The notes: generated by a model not told the origin, from the sequence alone. A stretch of DNA of 64,000 nt from Providencia sp. R33 (GCF_019343475.1 NZ_CP072453.1:4650001-4714000), one strand, 5' to 3'. Shown: positions 1-9,163, numbered from the stretch's first letter. A program made the numbers and translations.

Positions 1-1
1 A

Positions 2-100
2 TATTTATCAGAAAGTTATCTCATTGATAATCCTAAAGATAAAATATCAGTTGAGACATCAATGCTAAGAATTAAGCAACGTTATTATAAATTTTTATAA
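2..100 (+). CDS. C-terminal tail of an unidentified protein (partial)
   Basis: An open frame enters from the left edge and stops at a TAA after 32 residues. The tail is polar and basic (it ends RIKQRYYKFL). It could be the end of a regulator or other cytosolic protein, but too little is present to name a family. No start is visible because the gene begins outside the window. Confidence 0.3.
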   Translation, partial: YLSESYLIDNPKDKISVETSMLRIKQRYYKFL

Positions 101-283
101 AGAATAATTAACTTATCCTAACCTTCAAGCGATCTATTTAGTCTGTAGTCAATACCGTCATCGAACTTTGATAACCTAAAGATGTCCACCTAGCATATAA
201 CCAGAAAAATAGATTTCTCAGTGTAGGGTGCTATAGTTTATATGAAGAATATTATCCTTTAGCACAATACGAGAGGGGCACTT

Positions 284-691
284 ATGAGCTTTTTCCAAGA
301 GATTTTAACTAAGGTTTTTAAACCCGCGGATGCAAAAATAGAAAATAGTGCAGACCCTGTTGCAGCCATGACGGAAGCGATTAGAGCCAATATTAATATT
401 AGTAATGATGCTATTTCAGAAAATAAAATTGATGCCATGGCTGTGCTAGAAGGCTTGGCAAAAAGTTACCCACAAAAATTGAATTGGAAAGTGTCGATTG
501 TTGATTTATTAACATTATTGGGTTTGGATAACAGCTTAACTGCACGGAAAAAACTTGCCGCAGAGCTAGGTTACCAAGGTGACACAAATGATACTGCAAC
601 CATGAACGTGTGGCTAATTAAAGAAGTTATTAAGCAATTAGAGCAAGCAGGTGGTAATGTGAATGAGCTTGTGAATCAACTCAAAAAATAA
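284..691 (+). CDS. DUF3597 domain-containing protein
   Basis: A 135-residue protein with the layout of the DUF3597 family: a short amphipathic N-terminus (MSFFQEILTKVF), a variable linker, and a conserved C-terminal half containing LNWKVSIVDLLTLLGLD, then ARKKLAAELGY and MNVWLIKEVIKQL. The family resembles small helical, LysM-associated proteins of unknown function, and no catalytic residues are known. The start is preceded by a purine-rich GAGAGGGG about 8 bases upstream. It is a single gene with its own terminator-like hairpin downstream, convergent with the leucine-rich-repeat gene. No signal peptide is seen, so it is probably cytosolic. Confidence 0.8.
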   Translation: MSFFQEILTKVFKPADAKIENSADPVAAMTEAIRANINISNDAISENKIDAMAVLEGLAKSYPQKLNWKVSIVDLLTLLGLDNSLTARKKLAAELGYQGDTNDTATMNVWLIKEVIKQLEQAGGNVNELVNQLKK

Positions 692-700
692 TTTTCAGCA

Positions 701-726
701 GTGCCGTAGTGTCATGACTGCGGCAC
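701..726. terminator. hairpin between convergent genes
   Basis: Arms GTGCCGTAGT and ACTGCGGCAC (one G-T mismatch) flank a six-base loop. The hairpin lies between the stop codons of the DUF3597 gene and the leucine-rich-repeat gene, so it probably terminates both. There is no long T tract on either side, so its efficiency is uncertain. Confidence 0.5.
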
Positions 727-740
727 GCTTAAAGTCATCA

Positions 741-1616
741 TTAAATAAAAACGGTACAGCCTTTATTTCTCAGTGCTTCAACCACTTTTGGTTCCTCAGT
801 AAAGCTATTCCATCGTAAATCTAGCTTAATTAGGCTAGTTAAATTTATTAAACTGTCAGGTAGTGTTTGAAGTTGATTGGCTCGTAAATCCAAATATTGG
901 AGAGATGCCATTTCACTAATTGATTCAGGTAGTTGAGCTAACTGATTAAACCTTAGATTTAAAGTATGCAATTTCTTAAGGGCAGATATTGCAGGGGAGA
1001 TCGTGTGAATTTTATTTTGATTCAGATCCAGAAGACGAAGAGAATATAGTCCCGAAATATTATCCGTAAGTTCTGAAATACGGTTATTCATCAAATGTAT
1101 TTCATGCATATTAGTTAATTGAGAAAGAGAGTCGGGAAAGCTTTCGATTTGGTTATTATACAGCCGCAATTCATTAAGGTTTTGTAACTGAGAAAACCAA
1201 GAGGGTATCTCAGTTAACAGGTTATCCGTTGCATTGAAATAAACAAGATTTTTTAATTGGGATAATGAATTTGGCAGAGAGCGAATGCCATTGTCGCTCA
1301 AATAGAGAAATTGCAATTGATGCAGTTTACCTATTTCATCTGAAATTTCGGCAATGTGGTTGTGCCCTAAATCTAACATTTTGAGCTGTGTTAACTTTGC
1401 TATTTCAGCAGGAATCGATTGAATCTGGTTACAGGAAAGATTGAGAACGCTGAGATTTTTACAGTGAGTTACATTACGAGGAAATACACTGAGTTTATTG
1501 TTATATGCACTGACTAAGCTGTAATCGAAAGGTGCTAGAATGTGTGTGTCAATTTCGTCTCGGCAGCTTGAATCCAGATTGAGTTCAAACTGTGAGTTTG
1601 AATGTTGGTGTAGCAT
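741..1616 (-). CDS. leucine-rich repeat protein
   Basis: A 291-residue protein made almost entirely of about ten 23-residue leucine-rich repeats of the type LxxLxLxxNxLxxLPxxI, starting near residue 50 (for example LNLSCNQIQSIP, LDLGHNHIAEIS, LDLRANQLQTLP). The first 50 residues form a cap-like region. There is no signal peptide, membrane segment or E3-ligase-like C-terminal domain, which separates it from IpaH/SspH-type secreted effectors. The repeats imply a protein-binding solenoid; partner and role are unknown. It is monocistronic, and its promoter region is shared divergently with the thioredoxin gene. Confidence 0.8.
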   Translation of the reverse strand: MLHQHSNSQFELNLDSSCRDEIDTHILAPFDYSLVSAYNNKLSVFPRNVTHCKNLSVLNLSCNQIQSIPAEIAKLTQLKMLDLGHNHIAEISDEIGKLHQLQFLYLSDNGIRSLPNSLSQLKNLVYFNATDNLLTEIPSWFSQLQNLNELRLYNNQIESFPDSLSQLTNMHEIHLMNNRISELTDNISGLYSLRLLDLNQNKIHTISPAISALKKLHTLNLRFNQLAQLPESISEMASLQYLDLRANQLQTLPDSLINLTSLIKLDLRWNSFTEEPKVVEALRNKGCTVFI

Positions 1617-1788
1617 CGCCTTCCTCGCTCTAATTAAAATGTATTAATTGCATTTTATCTGCAAAAAATAAAATAATGAACAACATAATAAGATTGAATT
1701 GAATGGCGTTTTAAGTCATTAATCATGCCGCTATCTATGATACAGTTTAAAAAGTTAACGGATATCAATATCAGCCTAGGTGAACAAC

Positions 1789-2136
1789 ATGTCTAATATT
1801 TTATTGTTAGATAGTGAAAATTTCTCACGCACATTATATAACCCACAAGAGCAAGACTCACCCATTGTTGTTGTCTATTTTTCTGCATCATGGTGTATAC
1901 CTTGCAAAAATATGAAGCCTGTTTTTGAGCAATTAGCGAGCCACTTTGAAAAAAGTTCGGTTAAATTTGCTATGGTTGATATCGCTCAGTCCCCCATATT
2001 AGCGCCTAAATATGGTATTAAATCTGTCCCAACGATCGCTGTTTTTAAAGAGTCTCGATTGATAAAAGTGATGGCGGGAGAACTATCTTTCGCTAAAGCT
2101 GTAGAAACTTTAAACCAAATATTTTGTATTAATTAG
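1789..2136 (+). CDS. thioredoxin-family protein
   Basis: About 115 residues with a thioredoxin fold. The active site is WCIPCK near residue 34, instead of the classical WCGPC, followed by the KYGIKSVPTIAVFK segment with the cis-proline. There is no signal peptide, so it should act as a cytosolic disulfide reductase. The ATG at 1789 was chosen over an in-frame GTG at 1780 because the AGGTG ribosome-binding site overlaps that GTG and sits 6 bases before the ATG. The Ile-Pro dipeptide between the cysteines suggests a redox potential different from thioredoxin 1. It is probably an accessory thioredoxin rather than trxA. Confidence 0.85.
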   Translation: MSNILLLDSENFSRTLYNPQEQDSPIVVVYFSASWCIPCKNMKPVFEQLASHFEKSSVKFAMVDIAQSPILAPKYGIKSVPTIAVFKESRLIKVMAGELSFAKAVETLNQIFCIN

Positions 2137-2190
2137 GCGTTCGGTTTAAAGTGATTTTCCCTTTTTTATAACACGAATAAACTCATTGTT

Positions 2191-2985
2191 ATGCTGCTAT
2201 TGATTCTTGAAGGTTTACTGATTGGGTGCTTGCTTGGGTTAACAGGGGCAGGCGGTGGTATTTTGGCGGTTCCTGCGTTGATGGCGAGCCAAAATTGGAC
2301 GGTGGCACTTGCTGCCCCTGTTGGGCTTTTGGCAATAACATTGGCTGCTTTTATTGGTGTTATTCAAGGGCTTATTAGTAAAACAATACGTTACAAAGCG
2401 GCTATATGGATTGCCATAGTTAGTATTCCTTTTGCCAAATATGGTATTTATCTGGCTCAAATAATTACGCCTATTTGGCTGACGTTAGCCTTCAGCCTCG
2501 TGATGCTTTTTGTTGCATATCGTACTTTTTTTAGCCAATTAACTGAACTAAACGATGTACCCTGCCAAATTAACCAAGAAACAGGCAAGTTTATTTGGAA
2601 TATAAAAACGGCATCCATATTGGGTGGGATAGGAATTATTGCGGGACTTTTAACTGGGTTGCTAGGTGTTGGAGGTGGTTTTGTGATAGTCCCTGCCTTA
2701 CGGAAAGTGTCCAACTTAAATATAAAAAGCATTATTGCCACTTCATTAATGGTCATTTTTTGTATTGGCAGCGTAAGCATCCTAATAAATATTTTGAATG
2801 GGTTTCAATACCCTAAAGAAATTAGCTTAATATTTATCGCCTCTTGTATTATTGGTATGTTAATAGGGCGATTAATCATGAATTATATTTCATTGAAATT
2901 AGTTAAAAATATATTTGCGAGTTTAATTGTTATGGTCTCTATCGGGCTGCTCTATTCAATATTTGATGAGTTAAATATAATTTGA
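2191..2985 (+). CDS. TauE/SafE-family membrane permease (sulfite exporter type)
   Basis: A 264-residue integral membrane protein with about eight hydrophobic helices arranged as two repeats. Each repeat carries the glycine-rich signature of the TauE/SafE family (LTGAGGGILAVPAL near residue 18 and LLGVGGGFVIVPAL near residue 160). Members move sulfite, sulfoacetate or other organic anions across the inner membrane; the substrate cannot be read from the sequence. It lies 54 bases after the thioredoxin gene in the same direction and may be co-transcribed with it. The ribosome-binding site is weak. Confidence 0.85.
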   Translation: MLLLILEGLLIGCLLGLTGAGGGILAVPALMASQNWTVALAAPVGLLAITLAAFIGVIQGLISKTIRYKAAIWIAIVSIPFAKYGIYLAQIITPIWLTLAFSLVMLFVAYRTFFSQLTELNDVPCQINQETGKFIWNIKTASILGGIGIIAGLLTGLLGVGGGFVIVPALRKVSNLNIKSIIATSLMVIFCIGSVSILINILNGFQYPKEISLIFIASCIIGMLIGRLIMNYISLKLVKNIFASLIVMVSIGLLYSIFDELNII

Positions 2986-3234
2986 ATTGTATGTTTAATT
3001 ATGAAATAGAATAAATTAACTCGCTCTATTTGTGATTTAATTATTTTTGCATTTTATGGTGCATATCACCCTTTTGGATTTTAGTGAGTTATTGTGCCAC
3101 TATTGAAGAAAAACGATTTATCTTCACCATCAATACGGTATAATGAATAATCGCATTTCATCTTCTCTGATAATAGCTTAAAGGAATTTCACTATATCAA
3201 TCAGGGGTGTCATTAAAGGTTGACTAATATAATT

Positions 3235-4242
3235 ATGACAAAACAAGATAGTTCAACAACAATAATTGATATAGCTAAGCGTGCAAATGTTACTGATATT
3301 ACCGTTTCACGTGCATTTAACCATCCTGAAATGGTAAAGAAAGAAACAAGGGACAAAATATTAGCAATTGCTCAAGAGCTCAATTATGTTCCAAATCTTT
3401 TTGCACGAAATCTGAAAAATAAAAATAGCCGTATAATTGGTGTGGTTACGGATAGTACATTTAACCCTTTCTATGTGGTACTCATTCAAACCGTTTCTCG
3501 TTTAGCGAAAGAGAAAGGGTATCAAGTGATGATTTTTGATTCGGATAGTGATGAAAAAGCAGAGAAAACCGCAATAGAAACCTTAGTTAGTTACAAGGCA
3601 AGTGGTATTCTGCTATCCCCTGTACGTGATGATAAAGATTATCAGCCCAGCTATCTTTCATTAATTGATCAACATAATGTGCCATTAGTATTTGTCGACC
3701 GTGCGATTTATGGTTATGAAAAAAAATATTCAGGGTTATTTTTAAAGAACTTTGAAATTGGTGCATTAACAGGAAAATTCCTTAATGAACAAAATAGCGA
3801 AAATACGTTAATTATTTCTGGCCCTAAAGATTCAGAAATTAGTTTGTCTCGTTTATCAGGAATATATGCAAGTTTTCCAAATAGAAAAAATCTTAATGTT
3901 TTATATAGTAGTTATATGTTTAATAAGAAAGATGAAGCCTATTTAAGACAAAAGGTTCAAGAGCTTTACACTCCGGGTATGTACATTGTTGGGTTGAATG
4001 GAATTATTACCGCGGGGATGTATAAAATCATTGCAGAATTAGGGTTATCTTGTCGTTACTTTTCAGTCGATTTACCGCCTTATGCAGATACTTATCATTT
4101 GTCTATTTCTGGTGTTCATCATGATTCCGTTTACCTTGGTGAATTAACCACAGAATTATTATTTTCAGAAATAGAGCGTGATACCAATAAAGACCATGAA
4201 ACGAAACAAATTTTTGTTAATGGTAAGCTTGTTATTTATTAA
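3235..4242 (+). CDS. LacI-family transcriptional regulator
   Basis: About 335 residues. The N-terminus has a LacI-type helix-turn-helix (IIDIAKRANVTDITVSRAFN) and hinge helix (NYVPNLFARNLK), followed by a ribose-binding-protein-like effector domain (IIGVVTDSTFNPFYVVLIQ). It faces the minus-strand operon for an ABC sugar importer and a polyol-type dehydrogenase, so it is the natural candidate to repress that operon by binding the palindromes at 9144 and 9277. A TTG codon at 3220 is a possible upstream start; the ATG at 3235 was preferred because the homologous region begins there. A good terminator follows. Confidence 0.85.
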   Translation: MTKQDSSTTIIDIAKRANVTDITVSRAFNHPEMVKKETRDKILAIAQELNYVPNLFARNLKNKNSRIIGVVTDSTFNPFYVVLIQTVSRLAKEKGYQVMIFDSDSDEKAEKTAIETLVSYKASGILLSPVRDDKDYQPSYLSLIDQHNVPLVFVDRAIYGYEKKYSGLFLKNFEIGALTGKFLNEQNSENTLIISGPKDSEISLSRLSGIYASFPNRKNLNVLYSSYMFNKKDEAYLRQKVQELYTPGMYIVGLNGIITAGMYKIIAELGLSCRYFSVDLPPYADTYHLSISGVHHDSVYLGELTTELLFSEIERDTNKDHETKQIFVNGKLVIY

Positions 4243-4254
4243 TAATAAAAAATT

Positions 4255-4277
4255 GCCCCGTAAAGGGGCTATTTTAT
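4255..4277 (+). terminator. rho-independent terminator of the LacI-type gene
   Basis: A GCCCC-gtaaa-GGGGC hairpin is followed by TATTTTAT, 13 bases after the stop codon of the regulator gene. Confidence 0.75.
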
Positions 4278-4336
4278 CCAATCCTTTCTTCTCCAGAATA
4301 CCTTTACTGTTTTATATTTCATTTTAATTAATGATT

Positions 4337-4382
4337 AAAAAAAACGGTTAATTGGTTGTCATAATCGACAAGCAACTAACCG
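4337..4382 (-). terminator. rho-independent terminator of the ABC/dehydrogenase operon
   Basis: Two 16-base arms with 14 matching pairs (CGGTTA...TTGTC and GACAA...TAACCG) enclose a six-base loop. Read on the minus strand, the hairpin ends in eight T residues. It lies just after the permease stop codon and marks the end of the four-gene minus-strand operon. Confidence 0.85.
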
Positions 4383-4405
4383 ATAAGGTTGGATCATGAA
4401 AAAAC

Positions 4406-5377
4406 TTAGCGCTTCATAGAGCTAATAAATGTTGCACCCCAGATAATTAAACCTTTGACAATGTATTGAACATAAGGGGAAATACCCAATAAATTCAACC
4501 CATTATTGAGTACCCCTAGGATCATCGCACCAATTAGAGTGCCGATAATCATGCCGCGTCCACCTGCAATGGAAGCGCCACCCAATACCACGGCGGCAAT
4601 CGCATCTAATTCAAAACCGACGCCAGCATTAGGTTGCCCACTCATGACACGTGATGTAAAAATTAACCCTGCAAATGCGGCGGTAAAACCACTTATTACG
4701 TATACCAGCATTTTATAACGTTCAACGCGGATACCGCTTAAGCGAGCGGCTTCTTCATTTCCACCAATGGCATAAATATAGCGACCAAATGAGACATGGT
4801 TTAAAACAACATAAAAAATAAGATAAAGGCCAAGCATTAATAAAATGGGGACTTGAATTCCCATTAGCTCTTCGCGTCCCCAGAAGGCAAACTCTTTGGG
4901 TAAACCAGATATTGGATAACCGCCGGTGTAAATTAATGCTAAACCTTTCGCAATAATCATCGCGCCTAATGTGACGATAATTGGTGGCATTTTACCGTAA
5001 GCGGCTAAAATTCCATTAATAAAACCAAATGCGATCCCTGATAATAATCCCAGAGCAATAGCAGCGTAAGGATCCATACCGTAATATTTCATCAGGCCAG
5101 CCATTAAAGTACCTGACAGCGCCATAACGGCACCTACAGATAAATCAATTCCACCTGTTAAAATAGCAAAGGTCATCCCAATAGCGATGATGGCATTAAT
5201 TGAAACTTGGCGCGCAATCGTTGAAAGGTTATTTACCGTTAAAAAATGCTCATTAAAAATGGACATACAAGTAAATAAAAGAATTAAACCAACAAATGGT
5301 AAAAATGCCGGTATTTTTGTTAATCTAGAAAAACTAAATTTAGGTTTAGTTAAAGGAATTGCACTTTGATTAGACAT
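4406..5377 (-). CDS. ABC sugar importer permease (RbsC type)
   Basis: About 323 residues, with roughly eight to ten membrane helices and the conserved RbsC-family segments AIGMTFAILTGGIDLSVGAVMAL and AAVVLGGASIAGGRG. It forms the inner-membrane channel of a monosaccharide or polyol ABC importer with the ATPase immediately upstream. The start at 5377 is supported by AGGATAACG upstream and gives a 10-base gap from the ATPase stop. A longer frame to 5446 would overlap the ATPase gene and add a poor N-terminus. It is the last gene of the operon. Confidence 0.9.
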   Translation of the reverse strand: MSNQSAIPLTKPKFSFSRLTKIPAFLPFVGLILLFTCMSIFNEHFLTVNNLSTIARQVSINAIIAIGMTFAILTGGIDLSVGAVMALSGTLMAGLMKYYGMDPYAAIALGLLSGIAFGFINGILAAYGKMPPIIVTLGAMIIAKGLALIYTGGYPISGLPKEFAFWGREELMGIQVPILLMLGLYLIFYVVLNHVSFGRYIYAIGGNEEAARLSGIRVERYKMLVYVISGFTAAFAGLIFTSRVMSGQPNAGVGFELDAIAAVVLGGASIAGGRGMIIGTLIGAMILGVLNNGLNLLGISPYVQYIVKGLIIWGATFISSMKR

Positions 5378-5387
5378 AGTCGTTATC

Positions 5388-6872
5388 CTATATAATATTG
5401 CCAGCCGCATGCACCATAATCTGAGTCGAGTTAATATCATCTCCACTTAACTCAGCGGCAATTTCACCATCACGAAAGACCAAAACTCTGTCACTCACAC
5501 CGATAACTTCGGGTAATTCAGAAGAGATCATAATAATGGAGATCCCTTTTTCAGTGAGTGAGCGCATTAGCTGATAAATTTCTGATTTTGCCCCAACATC
5601 AATACCTCGAGTGGGCTCATCGAAAATAAGAATTTTGGCTTGTTTATTTAGCCAGCGAGCAATAACAACTTTTTGCTGGTTACCACCACTTAATGTGGAA
5701 ACCGCAGTGTGAGGCTCTGGTGTTTTAACTTTTACTTGAGAAATTAAATCAATAGATAAAGTCAGTTCTTTTTTATTTTGAATTAAAAATAATTTTTGAG
5801 CATGGTTATTCAGCCAAATATTTTCATTGACTGAGAACGGTAAAACTAAACCTTGGGTTTTACGGCTTTCAGGTAATAAACCGATACCTAATTGCAGAGC
5901 TGCTGCCGCAGATTTAATTTTGACTTCTTTGCCTTCTAAAACGACTTTTTTCTTATACGCCTTATCCGCACCAATCATGGCGAGAATAGTTTCGGTTCTT
6001 CCTGAACCTACAAGGCCTGCTAACCCTAAAATCTCGCCTTTTTTCAATTGCAGGTGGTTAACTGGACTATTCGCAAAACGTTGAATTTCAGCATCAAGAA
6101 TAATTTCTTGTTGGGTGAATTCACGCTTATGTGGATAGATATTTTCCACTTCACGACCAACCATCATTTCAATAATGACATCTAAGTCCGTTTCATCGAC
6201 TTTGCGCGAGCCAATATATTGCCCATCACGTAGTACACTGATGGTATCGCATATTTCATAAATTTCTTCTAAGTGATGAGAAATGAAAAACATGCCAACA
6301 CCTTTGGCTTTTAAGTCCCTCATTACATCAAATAGATGATTTGCTTCATTCGGTGTTAGTGTTGCTGTTGGTTCATCTAATACCAAAATTTTGGCATCTA
6401 AAGAGAGTGCCTTGGCAATTTCAATAAATTGTTGTTCAGCGATACTTAAGTGGCTAATTGGCTCATCAATATCGATATTAACACCCAGATCGGCCAATAA
6501 GGCTTGAGACTTTTGGCGCATCAGTTTTCTATCTAATAAACCAAATTTATTTTTTAACTCGCGATTTAAAAAGATATTTTCAAATGCATTTAAATAAGGG
6601 ATCAGGGAAAATTCTTGGAAAATAATACCAACGCCTGCCTTAATTGCATCCCTGTAGTTATGGAATGTATGCTCTTTACCTTCAATCAGAATTTTTCCGC
6701 TATCAGGTTTATGTATTCCACATAAAACTTTCATTAGCGTAGATTTACCTGCGCCATTTTCACCTAATAATGCGTGAACCTCACCTTTTTCAAGGGAGAG
6801 ATTAATATTATCTAACGCCTTAACTCCAGGGAAAGTTTTACTGACATCTTGTAATGCTAATAATTGCATCAT
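5388..6872 (-). CDS. ABC sugar importer ATP-binding protein (RbsA/MglA type)
   Basis: A 494-residue protein with two ATPase halves, usual for the RbsA family. The first half has Walker A GENGAGKST near residue 36, signature LSIAEQQ, and Walker B KILVLDEPTATLT. The second has a degenerate P-loop (GLVGSGRTE), signature LSGGNQQK and Walker B KILIFDEPTRGID. It energises import through the downstream permease. The gene follows the binding-protein gene after a 157-base spacer that holds stem-loops. Close relatives act on ribose, galactose, allose or polyols; the substrate is not determined here. Confidence 0.92.
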   Translation of the reverse strand: MMQLLALQDVSKTFPGVKALDNINLSLEKGEVHALLGENGAGKSTLMKVLCGIHKPDSGKILIEGKEHTFHNYRDAIKAGVGIIFQEFSLIPYLNAFENIFLNRELKNKFGLLDRKLMRQKSQALLADLGVNIDIDEPISHLSIAEQQFIEIAKALSLDAKILVLDEPTATLTPNEANHLFDVMRDLKAKGVGMFFISHHLEEIYEICDTISVLRDGQYIGSRKVDETDLDVIIEMMVGREVENIYPHKREFTQQEIILDAEIQRFANSPVNHLQLKKGEILGLAGLVGSGRTETILAMIGADKAYKKKVVLEGKEVKIKSAAAALQLGIGLLPESRKTQGLVLPFSVNENIWLNNHAQKLFLIQNKKELTLSIDLISQVKVKTPEPHTAVSTLSGGNQQKVVIARWLNKQAKILIFDEPTRGIDVGAKSEIYQLMRSLTEKGISIIMISSELPEVIGVSDRVLVFRDGEIAAELSGDDINSTQIMVHAAGNII

Positions 6873-6921
6873 ATTGCTTCCCTATATTTCTTAACCGCTT
6901 AAAAATGGGTAACAAAGCCAT

Positions 6922-6941
6922 TTGGAATAAAGTGATTCCAA
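6922..6941. repeat. short inverted repeat in the spacer after the binding-protein gene
   Basis: TTGGAAT-aaagtg-ATTCCAA, with seven-base perfect arms. It lies between the binding-protein and ATPase genes, near the ATPase start. It could be an RNA hairpin or protein site; no T tract follows. Confidence 0.4.
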
Positions 6942-6972
6942 TATGTATTTAATTATTAATTGTTATGTAGAG

Positions 6973-7008
6973 GTATTGCACCTAATACGTAGAGTACAGG
7001 TGCAATAC
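6973..7008 (-). promoter_or_regulatory. intercistronic stem-loop after the binding-protein gene
   Basis: Perfect 11-base arms (GTATTGCACCT and AGGTGCAATAC) enclose a 14-base loop, starting 21 bases after the stop codon of the binding-protein gene. Hairpins in this position in binding-protein transport operons commonly protect the upstream message or limit read-through, so that binding protein exceeds ATPase and permease. There is no T tract, so stabilisation or attenuation is likelier than full termination. Confidence 0.65.
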
Positions 7009-7029
7009 AATTAGTGAGTCAACGTTCGA

Positions 7030-7944
7030 TTACCAGTGGAAATCTTTTGCATTTGTTTTATCGATTAATTTAACATCAATCGGTACTTCTTTTGGTACGT
7101 TAGCACCCCAATATTTCGCCAGACCCATTGCTAAGCCAATACGAACTTGGTCACGTGGGAACTGTGCAGAAGTTGCAATAAACGGTGAGTTACCTTTCGC
7201 AATTTCAGCAACGGCTTCAGGTGAACCATCAACACTGACGAGCTTCACATCACGACCTGAAGATTCGATAGCCGCTAATGCGCCTAATGAACCAACATCG
7301 TTAACACTGAAAATACCGTTCAAAGTCGGGTTAGCTTGCAGCATATTTTCTGTGACGTTCATCGCAGTGTCACGCTCTTGCTTACCATTTAATTTGGTGA
7401 CAATTTTAATGTTTGGATATTCTTTCATTGCAGCTTCAAAGCCACGAACGCGTTCGAGGATTGGCACAACAGGGATACCATCTAAAATCGCGACTTCACC
7501 TTTTCCACCCAGAGCTTCACCTAAACGTTTACCTGCCATTAAGCCTGCATCGTAGTTTTTAGACCCGACGAAAGAGTCAATTGGGCCATTCGCTTGTGCA
7601 TCGATAGCGATAACCACAACACCCGCTTTTTTCGCTGCTAGTACCGCGGTTTCTGCGCCAACGCTATCTGCAGGGTTGATTAACAAGATATCGATTTTTT
7701 TCTGTAACATATCTTCGATATCGCTGGTTTGTTTAGATACATCATGCGCTGCATCAGAAATATACAGCTGAGCACCCATGTCGCCAGTTGCGCTCTCCAG
7801 AGCTTCTTTCATCGTAACGAAATATTCGTTGTTTAATTCTTGAAACGACATACCAACTGAAACGGGTTTTGCCGTAGCGTTGAACGCCATACCTAAAGTC
7901 AGGACACTTGCAGCTACAGCTAACTTTTTGAATTTACTCAACAT
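7030..7944 (-). CDS. periplasmic sugar-binding protein of the ABC importer (RbsB type)
   Basis: A 304-residue type I periplasmic binding protein. A classical signal peptide (basic MLSKFKK, hydrophobic core, cleavage after ATA near residue 25) is followed by VSVGMSFQELNNEYFVTMKEAL and the pentose/hexose-binding pattern (INPADS near residue 90, IDAQANGPIDSFVGSKN near 115). It binds the imported sugar or polyol in the periplasm and delivers it to the permease. The start has an excellent AGGAGA site 8 bases upstream. It sits between the dehydrogenase gene and the ATPase gene in the operon. Confidence 0.92.
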   Translation of the reverse strand: MLSKFKKLAVAASVLTLGMAFNATAKPVSVGMSFQELNNEYFVTMKEALESATGDMGAQLYISDAAHDVSKQTSDIEDMLQKKIDILLINPADSVGAETAVLAAKKAGVVVIAIDAQANGPIDSFVGSKNYDAGLMAGKRLGEALGGKGEVAILDGIPVVPILERVRGFEAAMKEYPNIKIVTKLNGKQERDTAMNVTENMLQANPTLNGIFSVNDVGSLGALAAIESSGRDVKLVSVDGSPEAVAEIAKGNSPFIATSAQFPRDQVRIGLAMGLAKYWGANVPKEVPIDVKLIDKTNAKDFHW

Positions 7945-8039
7945 AAGATGTTCTCCTAAAGAGCGTTTAATTATATGTAGGGTGTTACTTGTTTTGTGTT
8001 TATTAAAATTATTAATTATTACAAACAGTTAGTGCATGC

Positions 8040-9113
8040 CTATGGCTTGATGACGACTTTAATTGAGTCGGCAGATTTCGCCATGACAAAGGCTTCTTCC
8101 CAATCATCGATGGAGTAGAAGTGGGTAACGATATCATCGGCATTGACTAAGCCACGGCTAAAGAGATCGATAGCAACCTCGTAGCTGTATGGGCCTAAGT
8201 GCGCGCCGCGGATATCCAGTTCTTTACGGTCACCAATAATTGACCAGTCAACGGTAGTTTCTTTACCGAATACGCTAAATTCAACGAAACGACCAAGTTT
8301 ACGGATCATTTCTAACCCTTGCGTCACGCCAATAGGAGCGCCTGTTGCTTCGATATAAACATCGCAACCGTAGCCTTCCGTCATCTCTTTGACTAACTTG
8401 ATGGCGTCTTCTTTCAGTGGATTGATCACCACGTCAGCACCAAATTTTTTCGCTAATTCAAGGCGTTCGTCGATAGCATCAATGACGACTAATTTTTTTG
8501 GTGTTTTAAGTTTTGCAACTTGGATCATACACAGACCAAGTGGACCTGCACCTGCAATGACGACGACGTCATTTAAATCGATATCACCACGGCGAACAGT
8601 GTGGATAGCACAGGCCATTGGTTCGATTAATGCGGCGTCTTTATCGGAAAGCTCATCGGGAATTTTGTGAATGATAGCGCGCTCAGAAAAGCGCATGTAT
8701 TCTGCCATACCGCCATCTGCAACTTCTTTTTGAAAACCGTAGATATCATGGGTTTCGCACATCCAGTATTTACCTGATTTACAGAAACGGCACTCCCAGC
8801 AAGGAACGATTTGTTCCGCGAGGATACGGTCACCCACTTTTAATTTATATTTTTCAGCGGATCCTTCGCCCAATTCTGCTACGCGGCCATAAAATTCATG
8901 ACCTGGAACGACAGGGGCTTTGATCCAAGGGTCATCACCCCAGAACATTTGTGCGCCATCATTGGCTTTGCAGTCACCTGCACAGATCCCACAGCCATCG
9001 ACTTTAATGACAACTTCACGAAAGCCAGCCGCAGGTCTTTTAATATTTTCAAAGCGATAGTCATGGGGACCATGACAAACAACGGCTTTCATTTTTTCAG
9101 GTAGGTTACTCAT
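8040..9113 (-). CDS. zinc-dependent polyol/alcohol dehydrogenase (erythritol/threitol dehydrogenase-like)
   Basis: A 357-residue medium-chain dehydrogenase. Catalytic zinc ligands are in GCGICAGDCK and GHEFYGR. The four-cysteine structural zinc loop is CWECRFCKSGKYWMC near residue 105, and the NAD-binding Rossmann motif is VVIAGAGPLGLCMIQ. The N-terminal pattern MKAVVCHGPHDYR...MFWGDDPW resembles the erythritol/L-threitol dehydrogenase group of this superfamily, but the exact polyol is inferred. It is the first gene of the operon and would oxidise the substrate brought in by the ABC importer. No kinase or further pathway gene is adjacent, so downstream steps must be encoded elsewhere. Confidence 0.88.
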   Translation of the reverse strand: MSNLPEKMKAVVCHGPHDYRFENIKRPAAGFREVVIKVDGCGICAGDCKANDGAQMFWGDDPWIKAPVVPGHEFYGRVAELGEGSAEKYKLKVGDRILAEQIVPCWECRFCKSGKYWMCETHDIYGFQKEVADGGMAEYMRFSERAIIHKIPDELSDKDAALIEPMACAIHTVRRGDIDLNDVVVIAGAGPLGLCMIQVAKLKTPKKLVVIDAIDERLELAKKFGADVVINPLKEDAIKLVKEMTEGYGCDVYIEATGAPIGVTQGLEMIRKLGRFVEFSVFGKETTVDWSIIGDRKELDIRGAHLGPYSYEVAIDLFSRGLVNADDIVTHFYSIDDWEEAFVMAKSADSIKVVIKP

Positions 9114-9143
9114 GTTCTAAAACCTCTTTCTAGTTGTTAGCCC

Positions 9144-9163
9144 TAATGTTGACGTCAACATTA
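9144..9163. promoter_or_regulatory. LacI-type operator 1 of the dehydrogenase/ABC operon
   Basis: TAATGTTGACGTCAACATTA is a perfect 20-base palindrome, 30 bases upstream of the dehydrogenase start. The TTGACGTCAA core has the even-length, CG-centred form typical of LacI-family operators. The LacI-type regulator at 3235 is the likely binder. Confidence 0.8.
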
